Below, piece after piece: positions 56,903 through 64,000 of a stretch of 64,000 nt of DNA. Origin of the DNA: Glaciimonas sp. CA11.2 (GTDB lineage: Bacteria > Pseudomonadota > Gammaproteobacteria > Burkholderiales > Burkholderiaceae_D); assembly GCF_034314045.1 (NCBI RefSeq), contig NZ_JAVIWL010000001.1, positions 4,464,001 through 4,528,000 on the forward strand. Direction: 5' to 3'. The notes beneath the pieces are model-generated. The model saw only the letters and a list, made by a program, of their open reading frames with translations, did not search any database and had not been told where the DNA came from. The position numbers and the translations under genes were made by a program. Positions within the stretch are counted from its first letter, which is position 1. The number at the start of each line of letters is the position of its first letter.

Positions 56903-57379
56903 TCAGCGTTTAAATTCTGCGGCAGGCTGCATGGCAAGCGCCGCAATCGCCAACGCATAACCTTGAATACCAAAGCCCAGAATCACTCCGTGCGCAACTG
57001 CCGATAACCACGAGTGATGCCGAAACGTTTCGCGCGCATGGACGTTCGAGATGTGTAATTCGATCAGATGCACCGAGGCGCCCTTGATCGCATCGTGCAA
57101 CGCTACAGAGGTATGGGTATAAGCGCCGGCGTTAAATATCACGCCGGCGAGATCGCCATTCGCCTGTGCAATACCTGCTTCGTGGATCCAGTCGATCAAT
57201 ACGCCTTCGTGATTGGACTGGCGAAAATCGAGCGCAAAGCCATGCTCTTCGCAGGCGTTGCAGCAAAGAATTTCGACGTCGGCTAAGGTCTGGCCGCCAT
57301 AGACTGACGGCTCACGACTACCTAGAAGGTTGAGGTTCGGTCCATTGAGGACGAGAACGGATTTTGGACCTGCTGTCAT
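56903..57379 (-). CDS. aroQ: 3-dehydroquinate dehydratase, type II
   Basis: A 158-residue type II dehydroquinase that converts 3-dehydroquinate to 3-dehydroshikimate. Motifs: NGPNLNLLGSREP near the start with the Tyr of the flexible loop in VYGG, RQSNHEGVLIDWI, FNAGAYTHTSVAL (usual INPGAYTHTS) and HISNVHARETFRHHS (catalytic His). In this context with 3-dehydroshikimate dehydratase and pca genes it is probably a catabolic paralogue, not the biosynthetic copy. Confidence 0.92.
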   Translation of the reverse strand: MTAGPKSVLVLNGPNLNLLGSREPSVYGGQTLADVEILCCNACEEHGFALDFRQSNHEGVLIDWIHEAGIAQANGDLAGVIFNAGAYTHTSVALHDAIKGASVHLIELHISNVHARETFRHHSWLSAVAHGVILGFGIQGYALAIAALAMQPAAEFKR

Positions 57380-57437
57380 ACTGTCTCCTTTAAAGCTGCA
57401 TTATTTTTTTGTTCAGCTATTTTGTACTGCGATATAA

Positions 57438-58325
57438 CTAAGCCATGGTTGGATGGCCAGCCGTTGGCTGTCGGACCTGAAGGCTGCGGCGAAGCACTTG
57501 ATCAGTCACCCACTTGGTAGCACGATGCGCGCGGCGAGCGACGATATCCGGTGATAGTTGCAAATAATCGTCGTTAAAGACTTCAAAACTATAGTCGCCA
57601 CGATAGCCGCCTCGGTCCAGTCGACGCAGCAGATCGGACAACTCTTGGGAATGCGCGCCCTCACCCGGGAATACGCGCAAATGTCGGGCTGTTTCCAGGC
57701 GTTCTTCTGCGCTGCGAATATCACGCCACATAAAATCCGATAGTTGCACCATCGCGATTTTGTCGCTTGGAATATCTTCAAGTCCATCAAAGTCAGCCTG
57801 ATTTGCCAGCATGTGGAACGAATCAATCACCACGCCCAGATTGGAATGATCAGCCATTTCAACCGCTTCCCACGACTGTGTATATTGATTAACGTGACGG
57901 CCCCACGACAATGCTTCATAACCAATCTTGACGCCCAACGGCACTGCAAGGGTTGCCAGCTTAGCCAGATGACGGGCAATCAGGGACATGTCTCCCGTGG
58001 CATGCGACGAAGTACTCGAACACACCATCAACAATGGTGCGCCGACCGCTTTGCACATTTGCAATAAATTTTTAGCGATGTCGAGTTTGTATTCATGCAG
58101 CGTGCCAGATAACCCTTCAAAATCACGCATGACTTGAATGCCTGTGACGCGAACTCCACTCGCCTTCACCAGCTGCACAGCTTCGTTTACGCCACCCGGA
58201 TGTCCAGCCAAATCTTTAGCCCACAGCATGATTTGAGAAAATCCGGCGACCTTGGACGCCATCAATTTCGACTCCAACGGACCAGCCAGCGTGATGCTGT
58301 CCATCCCGAAATTGCTGAGATTCAT
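57438..58325 (-). CDS. 3-dehydroshikimate dehydratase, TIM-barrel (QuiC N-terminal domain only)
   Basis: A 295-residue AP-endonuclease-2-like TIM-barrel enzyme that dehydrates 3-dehydroshikimate to protocatechuate. Candidate metal ligands are Glu137 (YEALSWGRHVN), Asp168 (VVIDSFH), Gln194 (VQLSDF) and Glu248 (FEVFND). In Pseudomonas-type QuiC1 this domain is fused to a C-terminal HPPD-like domain; here it is a separate gene and the HPPD-like domain lies two genes upstream. The ATG overlaps the aroE stop by four bases. Catabolic flux to pcaHG in the same window supports the call. Confidence 0.82.
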   Translation of the reverse strand: MNLSNFGMDSITLAGPLESKLMASKVAGFSQIMLWAKDLAGHPGGVNEAVQLVKASGVRVTGIQVMRDFEGLSGTLHEYKLDIAKNLLQMCKAVGAPLLMVCSSTSSHATGDMSLIARHLAKLATLAVPLGVKIGYEALSWGRHVNQYTQSWEAVEMADHSNLGVVIDSFHMLANQADFDGLEDIPSDKIAMVQLSDFMWRDIRSAEERLETARHLRVFPGEGAHSQELSDLLRRLDRGGYRGDYSFEVFNDDYLQLSPDIVARRAHRATKWVTDQVLRRSLQVRQPTAGHPTMA

Positions 58326-59170
58326 ATTGCCTCCAGCGCGCGGAAAGCGTCCGAAGACACGCCAGGCCAGCCGAATAACTCCAGATATAAAGGTGCCTGT
58401 TCAATCATCATTTCACGGCCTTTCTGGATACGGCAGCCACGTTGCTGCGCTTCGATCAATAAGCGTGTCATTTCGGTCTTCATGCCGCAATCAGCGACGA
58501 TGCAGGACGCCGAAACCTGACTTAAATCGACTGGCAACGGATCGTCAGGGCTCATCCCTAATGGCGTTGAATTGACGACCAGATCATAGCCCTCGGCATT
58601 CGGCGTGCCGATTACCACTTCCGTTGCGGGGAATGCTTGCTGCAAGCGCTCTCGCAGTGCCTCGGCCTGCGGCAAACGCGTATCGTAAATTGCAACGTGA
58701 CCAATGCCACGTGTTGCCAAAGATGCCGCGACGGCACAGCCGACACCGCCGCTTCCGACAACTAGCGCTTTAGCCCTTGCCCAATCAAAGGCTGCACCGT
58801 TTAAAGTGCGGTCAAAAGCACGGACAAAACCTTCGCCATCGATCAAATCACCAACTAACGTTTTACCATCGTCCGCTTTGAAAATCGCGTTGCAAGCGCC
58901 AGCCAGCAAGGCGCGAGAGGTGGGCTTATCCACTGCATCGACACTCATCGGCTTATGCGGAATCGACACAAAAATGCCACCCACGTTTTCAATCGACATC
59001 AGCGTACGAACTGCCGACATGTACGAATCAGGTGCAATTTTAAGGGGAATAACGCGCGCATCTATGCCGTGTTTCTCAAAATAGGCGTTGAATAGCGCGG
59101 GCGCTTTGACCTGCTCTACCGGCCAGCCAATGACAGGAAAAATACGCGTAGTACCGGAAATATTAAGCAT
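58322..59170 (-). CDS. AroE-like shikimate/quinate dehydrogenase, atypical substrate site
   Basis: A 282-residue protein of the shikimate dehydrogenase family. The NADP-binding VVGSGGVGCAVAAS, VSIPHKPM (conserved Lys), and GDLIDGEGF (conserved Asp) are present. However, the usual HSKSP segment with two shikimate-binding serines is QVKAP (residues 20-24), so both serines are lost; it belongs to an AroE-like subgroup and may use quinate or another cyclitol acid. The ATG at 59170 follows GGAGAACG and overlaps the upstream VOC gene by 8 bases, showing coupled translation. Confidence 0.8.
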   Translation of the reverse strand: MLNISGTTRIFPVIGWPVEQVKAPALFNAYFEKHGIDARVIPLKIAPDSYMSAVRTLMSIENVGGIFVSIPHKPMSVDAVDKPTSRALLAGACNAIFKADDGKTLVGDLIDGEGFVRAFDRTLNGAAFDWARAKALVVGSGGVGCAVAASLATRGIGHVAIYDTRLPQAEALRERLQQAFPATEVVIGTPNAEGYDLVVNSTPLGMSPDDPLPVDLSQVSASCIVADCGMKTEMTRLLIEAQQRGCRIQKGREMMIEQAPLYLELFGWPGVSSDAFRALEAI

Positions 59171-60047
59171 GGTCGTTCTCCAGATTGCTGACAACGAGTT
59201 CAAAACTGATGCCGCTCTTGTATAACTGTGTCAACGCACCCTTTTCGCTCGACTGCGTCGGTTCGCGATCGATGAAAATAATTCCACGTTGTTTCAGTTC
59301 TCTCACCGCAGCGAGTACATCTGGCGCACCTAAACCAACCCGAATCAATTGTTCATCCCATTGCAATCCGGCAGCGCCTTCTGGCGGCTCTACCAACTGC
59401 AAGTAAAATTGATGGCACGGACTTTCCAGCAAGGTTCCTTTAGGCAAGACCCCAAAATAGTGACCTTGCGGCAGCGGCCTGAAATCCATTAATTGCTGAT
59501 AAAAATCAATCCATTCAGGCGACCGGTCGCGGCCAATTGCCTGGACAACACCGAAGAAATGCAGCCCAGCTATCGCGGGCGGATTAACCGGCGCATTCGG
59601 AATTGGTTTGAAATCGACGTCATAGATAGAAAAATCACGAAAGCGGTCCACGAAATACAAAATTGAGTCGCCAGCGCCATGCACTCCGGGAATATTCAGT
59701 TCCATGACGCCAGCTCGGGTTTCAATTGCCCATGCACCCATTGAGATCGCATGACGATACGCGAGGTCAGCATCGCGCACACGTAGTCCAATGGCGCTGA
59801 TCACTGTGGTTTGCAAATCAGTGTCGGATTGCGGCAAAGCACGCGGATCGGCATTGACGATCACATTCATGCTGCCTTGTCGATATAAGGTAACTTCACG
59901 TGAGCGGTGACGTGCGGTTGATACGAACCCCATTTTTTCGAGCAGCGCACCGAGCGCCAACGGCTGCGCAGTTGCATACTCAACAAATTCGATACCATCG
60001 ATACCGAGTGGATTATTCGGTTCGGCGTTGTGCTCTTGCGCAATCAT
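59163..60047 (-). CDS. HPPD-like VOC protein (QuiC1 C-terminal-domain homologue)
   Basis: A 294-residue protein with two vicinal-oxygen-chelate modules related to 4-hydroxyphenylpyruvate dioxygenase: GIDGIEFVEYAT with a first module, ILYFVDRFRDFSIYDVDF, then HFFGVVQAIGRDRSPEWIDFYQ and the C-terminal GISFELVVSN. It closely fits the extra C-terminal domain of QuiC1-type dehydroshikimate dehydratases. One HPPD iron-ligand position seems lost (IRVGLGAPDV where HPPD has QHIAF), so dioxygenase activity is doubtful. It starts the operon that continues with aroE, dehydratase and aroQ. Confidence 0.72.
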   Translation of the reverse strand: MIAQEHNAEPNNPLGIDGIEFVEYATAQPLALGALLEKMGFVSTARHRSREVTLYRQGSMNVIVNADPRALPQSDTDLQTTVISAIGLRVRDADLAYRHAISMGAWAIETRAGVMELNIPGVHGAGDSILYFVDRFRDFSIYDVDFKPIPNAPVNPPAIAGLHFFGVVQAIGRDRSPEWIDFYQQLMDFRPLPQGHYFGVLPKGTLLESPCHQFYLQLVEPPEGAAGLQWDEQLIRVGLGAPDVLAAVRELKQRGIIFIDREPTQSSEKGALTQLYKSGISFELVVSNLENDHA

Positions 60048-60123
60048 GATGATCTTTCGCTAAATTGATGTGCGAAGTATAGGAACGGGTTGACAAAAAA
60101 AACAGTGGCAAAAAACGGCTATA

Positions 60124-60158
60124 CTGCGCTTATCGCTCAACCGGCGCGATTAGCGCAC
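60124..60158. promoter_or_regulatory. Two PcaR/PobR-like IclR boxes
   Basis: CTGCGCTTATCGCTC (60124-60138) and GCGCGATTAGCGCAC (60144-60158) resemble the palindrome GTGCGATTATCGCAC found before the second IclR gene. They lie between the divergent VOC-aroE operon and the IclR gene, 20-55 bases before its start. Confidence 0.55.
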
Positions 60159-60178
60159 AAGATCAGGATTATTTTCAA

Positions 60179-60961
60179 ATGAAAAAACCAGAGCTACAAA
60201 ATGTCGCAGTCGCCAAACGTGACCTGATTGATGGCTTGATCAAAGGCATTGATGTCATCACCGCTTTCAACGATGATTCGGCGCGTCTGACCGCGACCGA
60301 TCTGGCAGAAAAAGTGGCAATTAGTCGCAGTGCTGCGCGCCGTTACTTGTTAACGCTAGTGCATATTGGATTGGCTTCGACGGATGGGCGTAGCTTTTGG
60401 CTGACACCTAAAGTACTGAACTTGGGGCGTTCCTACCTTGATTCTGCACGGCTGCCGCGCGCCATCGTGCCGTTTCTTCAGCGCTTGACGCTACAGCTAC
60501 AAGAATCAACTAACTATTCCGTGCTGGAGGGCGACGACGTGGTGTATGTCAGTCGGGTAAATGCGCCAAAACTGCTCACTACTGGCTTCGAACCCGGCAC
60601 GCGCTTGCCTGCCTACACTGCCACCGCTGGCAGAGTACTCCTTTCAGCGCTGCCGGACACCGAGTTACGCGCCTATCTTGAACGGGTCGAACTGATCGCT
60701 TTTACCCATCTAACTACGCTCGACAAAGAGCAGTTATTCAAAGAGCTGATCGCGATCCGTGAGGACGGTTTCGGATTAACTGAAAATCAATATGAGATAG
60801 GTTTTCGTGGCATTTCCGTGCCAATCAAAAGCCGCCGTGGTGCACTGATTGGTGCGTTAAGCGTATCGATGATGATTTCGAGTTGCTCAAAAGCCGAGGC
60901 CGTCGCACGCTGCGTGCCAGCATTGCAAGCGACCGCAAATACCTTGATGTTATGGGTGTGA
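60179..60961 (+). CDS. IclR-family regulator, PcaR/PobR/PcaU subgroup (quinate/shikimate operon)
   Basis: A 260-residue IclR regulator. The N-terminal helix-turn-helix (LTATDLAEKVAISRSAARRYLLTL) is followed by the subgroup landmark FWLTPKVLNLGRSYLDSARLPR, and the effector domain has GTRLPAYTATAGRVLLSALP and EIGFRGISVP. The PcaR/PcaU/PobR subgroup responds to protocatechuate-pathway metabolites. It diverges from the VOC-aroE-dehydratase-aroQ genes, which it probably controls through the boxes at 60124-60158. Confidence 0.86.
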   Translation: MKKPELQNVAVAKRDLIDGLIKGIDVITAFNDDSARLTATDLAEKVAISRSAARRYLLTLVHIGLASTDGRSFWLTPKVLNLGRSYLDSARLPRAIVPFLQRLTLQLQESTNYSVLEGDDVVYVSRVNAPKLLTTGFEPGTRLPAYTATAGRVLLSALPDTELRAYLERVELIAFTHLTTLDKEQLFKELIAIREDGFGLTENQYEIGFRGISVPIKSRRGALIGALSVSMMISSCSKAEAVARCVPALQATANTLMLWV

Positions 60962-61087
60962 TGGTGTGGTTGCTTAATGGTGGGTCTAATTATTATTGAT
61001 TGCTTTTTTGCGGCAATGTTTTTGAAGGTGAATGAATTTAGACAATTCAAAGCACAAACTTCTCACCGAAATTACGTCGCTCAAGTT

Positions 61088-61918
61088 TCACAACAATGCC
61101 GCCAGTTCCACCTGCACCTTTAACAATGCAGGCAAGCAACGTTCGACGATATCCTCAATTGGAATACGCGCCGCGTGCACGCTGACATTCACCGCGGCGA
61201 CCGTTTCTCCGCGAAAATTCTTCAGCGGAACCGCAATCGTCCGCAGTCCCAATTCAAGTTCCTGGTCCACCACTGCATAACCTTGTGCACGGGTACGTGT
61301 GATTTCCAGCAAGAGCCGCTCTTTGTTGATGATCGTGTGTGCGGTAATTGGCTCAAGCTGCACGCGTGCCAATAGCGCCTCAATCTGCGGTTGCGACAAA
61401 CTTGCTAACAAAACGCGACCGTTCGCGGTGCAAAATGCGGGAACCCGCGTACCCGGTTGTAGTGTGGCAGACACCAATCGACCTGCGCTGACCGCAGCTA
61501 CACAAACCAATTCATCATGGTCCAAAACGCCAGCCGAAGCTGCCTCTTGCAGCGAATAAGCCAAGCGATAAAGTAACGGCTGGACAATCCGCGGTAGTCT
61601 GGCGGAATGCAGATACGATTGGCCCAACCGCAACACCTTGGGCGTCAATGAAAATACTTTTTGCTCATGTCTGACATATCCCAGATGCGTCAACGTAATC
61701 AAATAACGTCGCGCCGCGGCGCGAGTCAGCCCGACACGTTGCGCGACTTCGCTGATCGTTAGCCGGGATCGCTCCTGATCGAATGCTTCAATCACTTGTA
61801 GACCTTTTTCAAGTCCCGCAATCAAGTCGCGTTTTAGCGGTCCTTCTTCTAGTTCTCCATTTGGCGCATCTATTATTGCCAAAGACGGTCGTATCTTGAC
61901 GCTTTCCCCTTCAATCAT
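61088..61918 (-). CDS. IclR-family regulator, PcaR/PcaU subgroup (pca operon)
   Basis: A 276-residue paralogue of the previous regulator. The DNA-binding domain has LTISEVAQRVGLTRAAARRYLITL; VFSLTPKVLRLGQSYLHSARLPR and GTRVPAFCTANGRVLLASLS follow. The ATG at 61918 (MIEGESVK) has AGGAGG 4 bases upstream; an extension to 62008 has no support. It diverges from pcaHG and a perfect palindrome lies 15 bases before its start, so autoregulation and control of pcaHGB are likely. Confidence 0.86.
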   Translation of the reverse strand: MIEGESVKIRPSLAIIDAPNGELEEGPLKRDLIAGLEKGLQVIEAFDQERSRLTISEVAQRVGLTRAAARRYLITLTHLGYVRHEQKVFSLTPKVLRLGQSYLHSARLPRIVQPLLYRLAYSLQEAASAGVLDHDELVCVAAVSAGRLVSATLQPGTRVPAFCTANGRVLLASLSQPQIEALLARVQLEPITAHTIINKERLLLEITRTRAQGYAVVDQELELGLRTIAVPLKNFRGETVAAVNVSVHAARIPIEDIVERCLPALLKVQVELAALL

Positions 61919-61932
61919 AAATCCTCCTATTT

Positions 61933-61947
61933 GTGCGATTATCGCAC
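61933..61947. promoter_or_regulatory. PcaR/PcaU-type operator
   Basis: GTGCGATTATCGCAC is a perfect palindrome around a central T and is followed by a third similar half (GGGCGATAGC), matching the palindrome-plus-direct-repeat form of PobR/PcaU sites. It lies between the second IclR gene and pcaH. Confidence 0.65.
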
Positions 61948-62137
61948 GAAACGGGCGATAGCCGGTCGTCACGTCACATCCGGACCTTGTTGACCGGCTA
62001 TTGATCACCTATGATCCAATTCATTCATGACAAGATTCATCTAATGCGCTCGTTACGCCGCGCAAGTCATTTCGGCAAACTGACCAGCTTAAGCGACCTG
62101 AATTGCGTTAAACCCCAAAAATATAAAGGAGAACGGA

Positions 62138-62830
62138 GTGAAATTTCAACCCACAGAAACCGGGGTCTATCCAACCCTCGTCTATTTACCTTACGCTTCA
62201 ACGCTAAAACGTGGCCCGACCCAAGAACCGTTGCGGATTCGCGCCGCAGATCCAGTCAACACCAATATTGCAGCGTCCCGCAGCTTGATCCTTCCACACG
62301 ACACTGATCTCACCGCGCAAGGTCAAGCTGCGCCATTGGGCGAAAAAATCGTGGTCACCGGACGCGTACTGGATGAGGATGGTAAACCCATCCGCAACTC
62401 GCTGCTGGAAGTGTGGCAATGTAACTCGGCTGGTCGCTATTGGCACAAACGCGATCAACACGACGCGCCACTCGATCCCAATTTTTTCGGCTTTGGCAAG
62501 ATGCTGACAGATGACGAAGGCGGCTATCGTTTTGTCACGATTAAGCCCGGTCCTTATCCCTGGGGTAACCACCATAAAGCATGGCGTCCTGCCCACATTC
62601 ACTTCTCCTTATTTGGCAGCGTGTACGCACAACGTCTTGTGACACAGATGTATTTTCCTAGCGATCCATTGTTCGACTATGACCCGATCTTTCAAAGCAT
62701 CTCGGATGTTGCCGCACGCCAGCGATTAATTGCTCGCTTCAGCATGGTCGAAACAGTCGATGACAAAATGCTTGGCTATCAATTCGATATCGTGTTGCGC
62801 GGCCGTGATGCCACGCCAATGGATCTTTAA
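62138..62830 (+). CDS. pcaH: Protocatechuate 3,4-dioxygenase beta subunit
   Basis: A 230-residue intradiol dioxygenase subunit that holds the catalytic Fe(III). The ligands are visible as Tyr101 (GRYWHKRDQ), Tyr140 (PGPYPWGNH) and His153/His155 (RPAHIHFSLFG). It starts with GTG at 62138, 4-8 bases after AAGGAGAACGGA; the length is normal. It diverges from the pca-type IclR gene and precedes pcaG by 14 bases. With the alpha subunit it cleaves protocatechuate to 3-carboxy-cis,cis-muconate. Confidence 0.95.
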   Translation: MKFQPTETGVYPTLVYLPYASTLKRGPTQEPLRIRAADPVNTNIAASRSLILPHDTDLTAQGQAAPLGEKIVVTGRVLDEDGKPIRNSLLEVWQCNSAGRYWHKRDQHDAPLDPNFFGFGKMLTDDEGGYRFVTIKPGPYPWGNHHKAWRPAHIHFSLFGSVYAQRLVTQMYFPSDPLFDYDPIFQSISDVAARQRLIARFSMVETVDDKMLGYQFDIVLRGRDATPMDL

Positions 62831-62844
62831 AAAGGAAAAATAGT

Positions 62845-63363
62845 ATGGATCTCAACATTACCACCTCACAAACCATCGGTCCTTTTCCGCATGAGGCATG
62901 GCGCTGGGGCGTCGATGCGACCAGTACACTGATCAGTCACGTACCAACAATTACCATCAGCGGCACACTCCGAGACGGAGACGGCAATCCGATTAATGAT
63001 GGATGGATTGAAGTTTGGCTACCGGATGCAGTGACCGCCGAAGCCGAGCAAGCAATACCGGGGTTTCGCCGCATTCCTAGCGATGATCAAGGTGGATTTC
63101 GTATTGAAGTATCGCTACCGAAAGCAGCGACCAAAGGCAAGCCCGTCCTGTATGCAACGATCTTTGCACGCGGTCTGGTCAAGCATCAGTTTACTGCCGT
63201 TTTTCTCGAAGATGATACGGGTCTGGCGAAATCCGATATTCTCAATCAGGTTCCTCTCAATCGACGCAATACCCTGATTGCACGCAAGCAATCCGAGGCC
63301 GAATATCAGTGGGATATCTGGATGCAGACCGACAAAGAAACGGTATTTTTCGATTACTGTTAA
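62845..63363 (+). CDS. pcaG: Protocatechuate 3,4-dioxygenase alpha subunit
   Basis: A 172-residue intradiol-dioxygenase-fold subunit without iron ligands. The N-terminal SQTIGPFPHEAW, ISGTLRDGDGNPINDGWIEVW and FARGLVKHQFTAVFLED segments are typical. AAAGGAAAAATAGT precedes the ATG, and the gene follows pcaH by 14 bases, so the two are cotranslated and form the PcaHG heterodimer. Confidence 0.95.
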   Translation: MDLNITTSQTIGPFPHEAWRWGVDATSTLISHVPTITISGTLRDGDGNPINDGWIEVWLPDAVTAEAEQAIPGFRRIPSDDQGGFRIEVSLPKAATKGKPVLYATIFARGLVKHQFTAVFLEDDTGLAKSDILNQVPLNRRNTLIARKQSEAEYQWDIWMQTDKETVFFDYC

Positions 63364-63421
63364 TCGTGGAAGTCGTAGAAATCGCCGCAACGATTATTGC
63401 CAACAGACGAACGGAGCTCAT

Positions 63422-64000
63422 GTGAGCGTTTCAATATTTGATAGTTTTCTCACCACTCCGGACATGATCGCGGTATTTGACGATGCCGCAGTGGTGCAGG
63501 CCATGTTTAGTTTCGAGGCCGCTCTGGCAGGCGCGCAAGCAGCCGAAGGGATTATCCCGGACACGGCTGCGCGGGCTATCGCCAGTGTCTGCAAGGCGCA
63601 GTTATATGATATTCCGGCGATAGTGCATGCCAGTCGGCGCGCTGGCAGTCTGGCGATTCCATTGGTCAAAGAATTAACCAAAACGGTCGCACTTTTTAAT
63701 CAGGAGTCCGCCACATTTGTGCATTGGGGCAGTACTAGTCAGGATGTGATCGATACCGCGATGGTGTTAGTCACCCGCGAGGCGTTATCGTTACTTGATG
63801 ATAGGTTGCAAACTCTCACAGAGAGTTTATTGACGTTGGCGGAACGTCATCTGTCCACGCCAATACTGGCGCGCACATTGATGCAACCTGCACAAGTCAC
63901 TAGCTTCGGTTTCAAATTGGCAGGTTGGGCTGCGCCACTTGTACGCGCCCGTGTACAACTGCGCTCAACCGCACAGCGCGCGCTGCAATTACAACTCGGC
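63422..64000 (+). CDS. pcaB: 3-carboxy-cis,cis-muconate cycloisomerase, 3' end beyond window
   Basis: The first 193 residues of a fumarase/aspartase-superfamily enzyme. The N-terminal SIFDSFLTTPDMIAVFDDAAVVQAMFSFEAALA in outline and HWGSTSQDVIDTAMVL match PcaB. The GTG at 63422 is the start: the neighbouring ATG at 63420 is followed at once by TGA. GGAG lies upstream. It continues the pcaHG operon toward the beta-ketoadipate pathway; the frame is open to the right edge. Confidence 0.92.
   Translation, partial: MSVSIFDSFLTTPDMIAVFDDAAVVQAMFSFEAALAGAQAAEGIIPDTAARAIASVCKAQLYDIPAIVHASRRAGSLAIPLVKELTKTVALFNQESATFVHWGSTSQDVIDTAMVLVTREALSLLDDRLQTLTESLLTLAERHLSTPILARTLMQPAQVTSFGFKLAGWAAPLVRARVQLRSTAQRALQLQLG

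Noticed and set aside
1..64000. CRISPR array, prophage or complete insertion sequence
   Set aside because: No regularly spaced repeats, phage structural genes or transposase genes were seen.

Overview
The window looks like a chromosomal segment of a betaproteobacterium of the order Burkholderiales, most likely family Oxalobacteraceae (Glaciimonas, Herminiimonas or Collimonas-like). The basis is the typical TCA block (GntR regulator, sdhCDAB, sdhE, gltA, odhA, odhB, lpdA, then a lipoprotein and zapE), with mdh, a CitE-like lyase and acnA on the other side, plus a DUF2863 protein, a Burkholderia-type porin and a phasin. Genus placement is inference.

Layout. 1-8.6 kb: partial DinG-type helicase, YdcH-like protein, PP2C phosphatase, a QseBC/PmrAB-like two-component system with a YgiW/BOF periplasmic protein, a coiled-coil exported protein, zapE and a lipoprotein. 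8.6-27.8 kb: the central-carbon block, with lpdA to sdhC on the minus strand and mdh, lyase, MliC-like protein and acnA on the plus strand, all around a divergently transcribed GntR/UTRA regulator. 27.9-30.7 kb: DUF2863 protein, M14 carboxypeptidase and a tRNA-Pro(GGG). 30.9-49.4 kb: a catabolic island-like region, richer in G+C by eye. It encodes two paralogous acyl-CoA ligases, two family III CoA-transferases or racemases, an acyl-CoA dehydrogenase, two crotonases (one BadI/MenB-like), an SDR, three 3-hydroxyacyl-CoA dehydrogenase polypeptides, an orphan solute-binding protein and one sigma-54 activator. 49.8-53.8 kb: a membrane protein, a phasin, a ribbon-helix-helix protein and a PHB-depolymerase-type esterase. 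54.1-64 kb: uptake and breakdown of quinate/shikimate (MFS symporter, porin, AroQ, 3-dehydroshikimate dehydratase, AroE-like enzyme, HPPD-like protein), two IclR regulators and pcaHG-pcaB for protocatechuate.

Main finding. The 31-49 kb region reads as one regulon. Four sequences matching the -24/-12 sigma-54 promoter lie upstream of four of its transcription units, and the only sigma-54 activator is in the middle. The enzymes fit activation of a carboxylic acid to its CoA thioester, dehydrogenation, hydration, oxidation and then, because no thiolase is present and a BadI-like crotonase is, probably hydrolytic ring opening as in cyclohexanecarboxylate degradation. The substrate is not identified from sequence. 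Other observations are a QuiC1-like enzyme split into two genes that flank an AroE-like gene, PmrA/QseB-type boxes before both the response regulator and the BOF gene, and a near-consensus promoter with an overlapping inverted repeat before the RHH/esterase pair.

All calls were made by reading the sequence and translations. No database or structure search was run.
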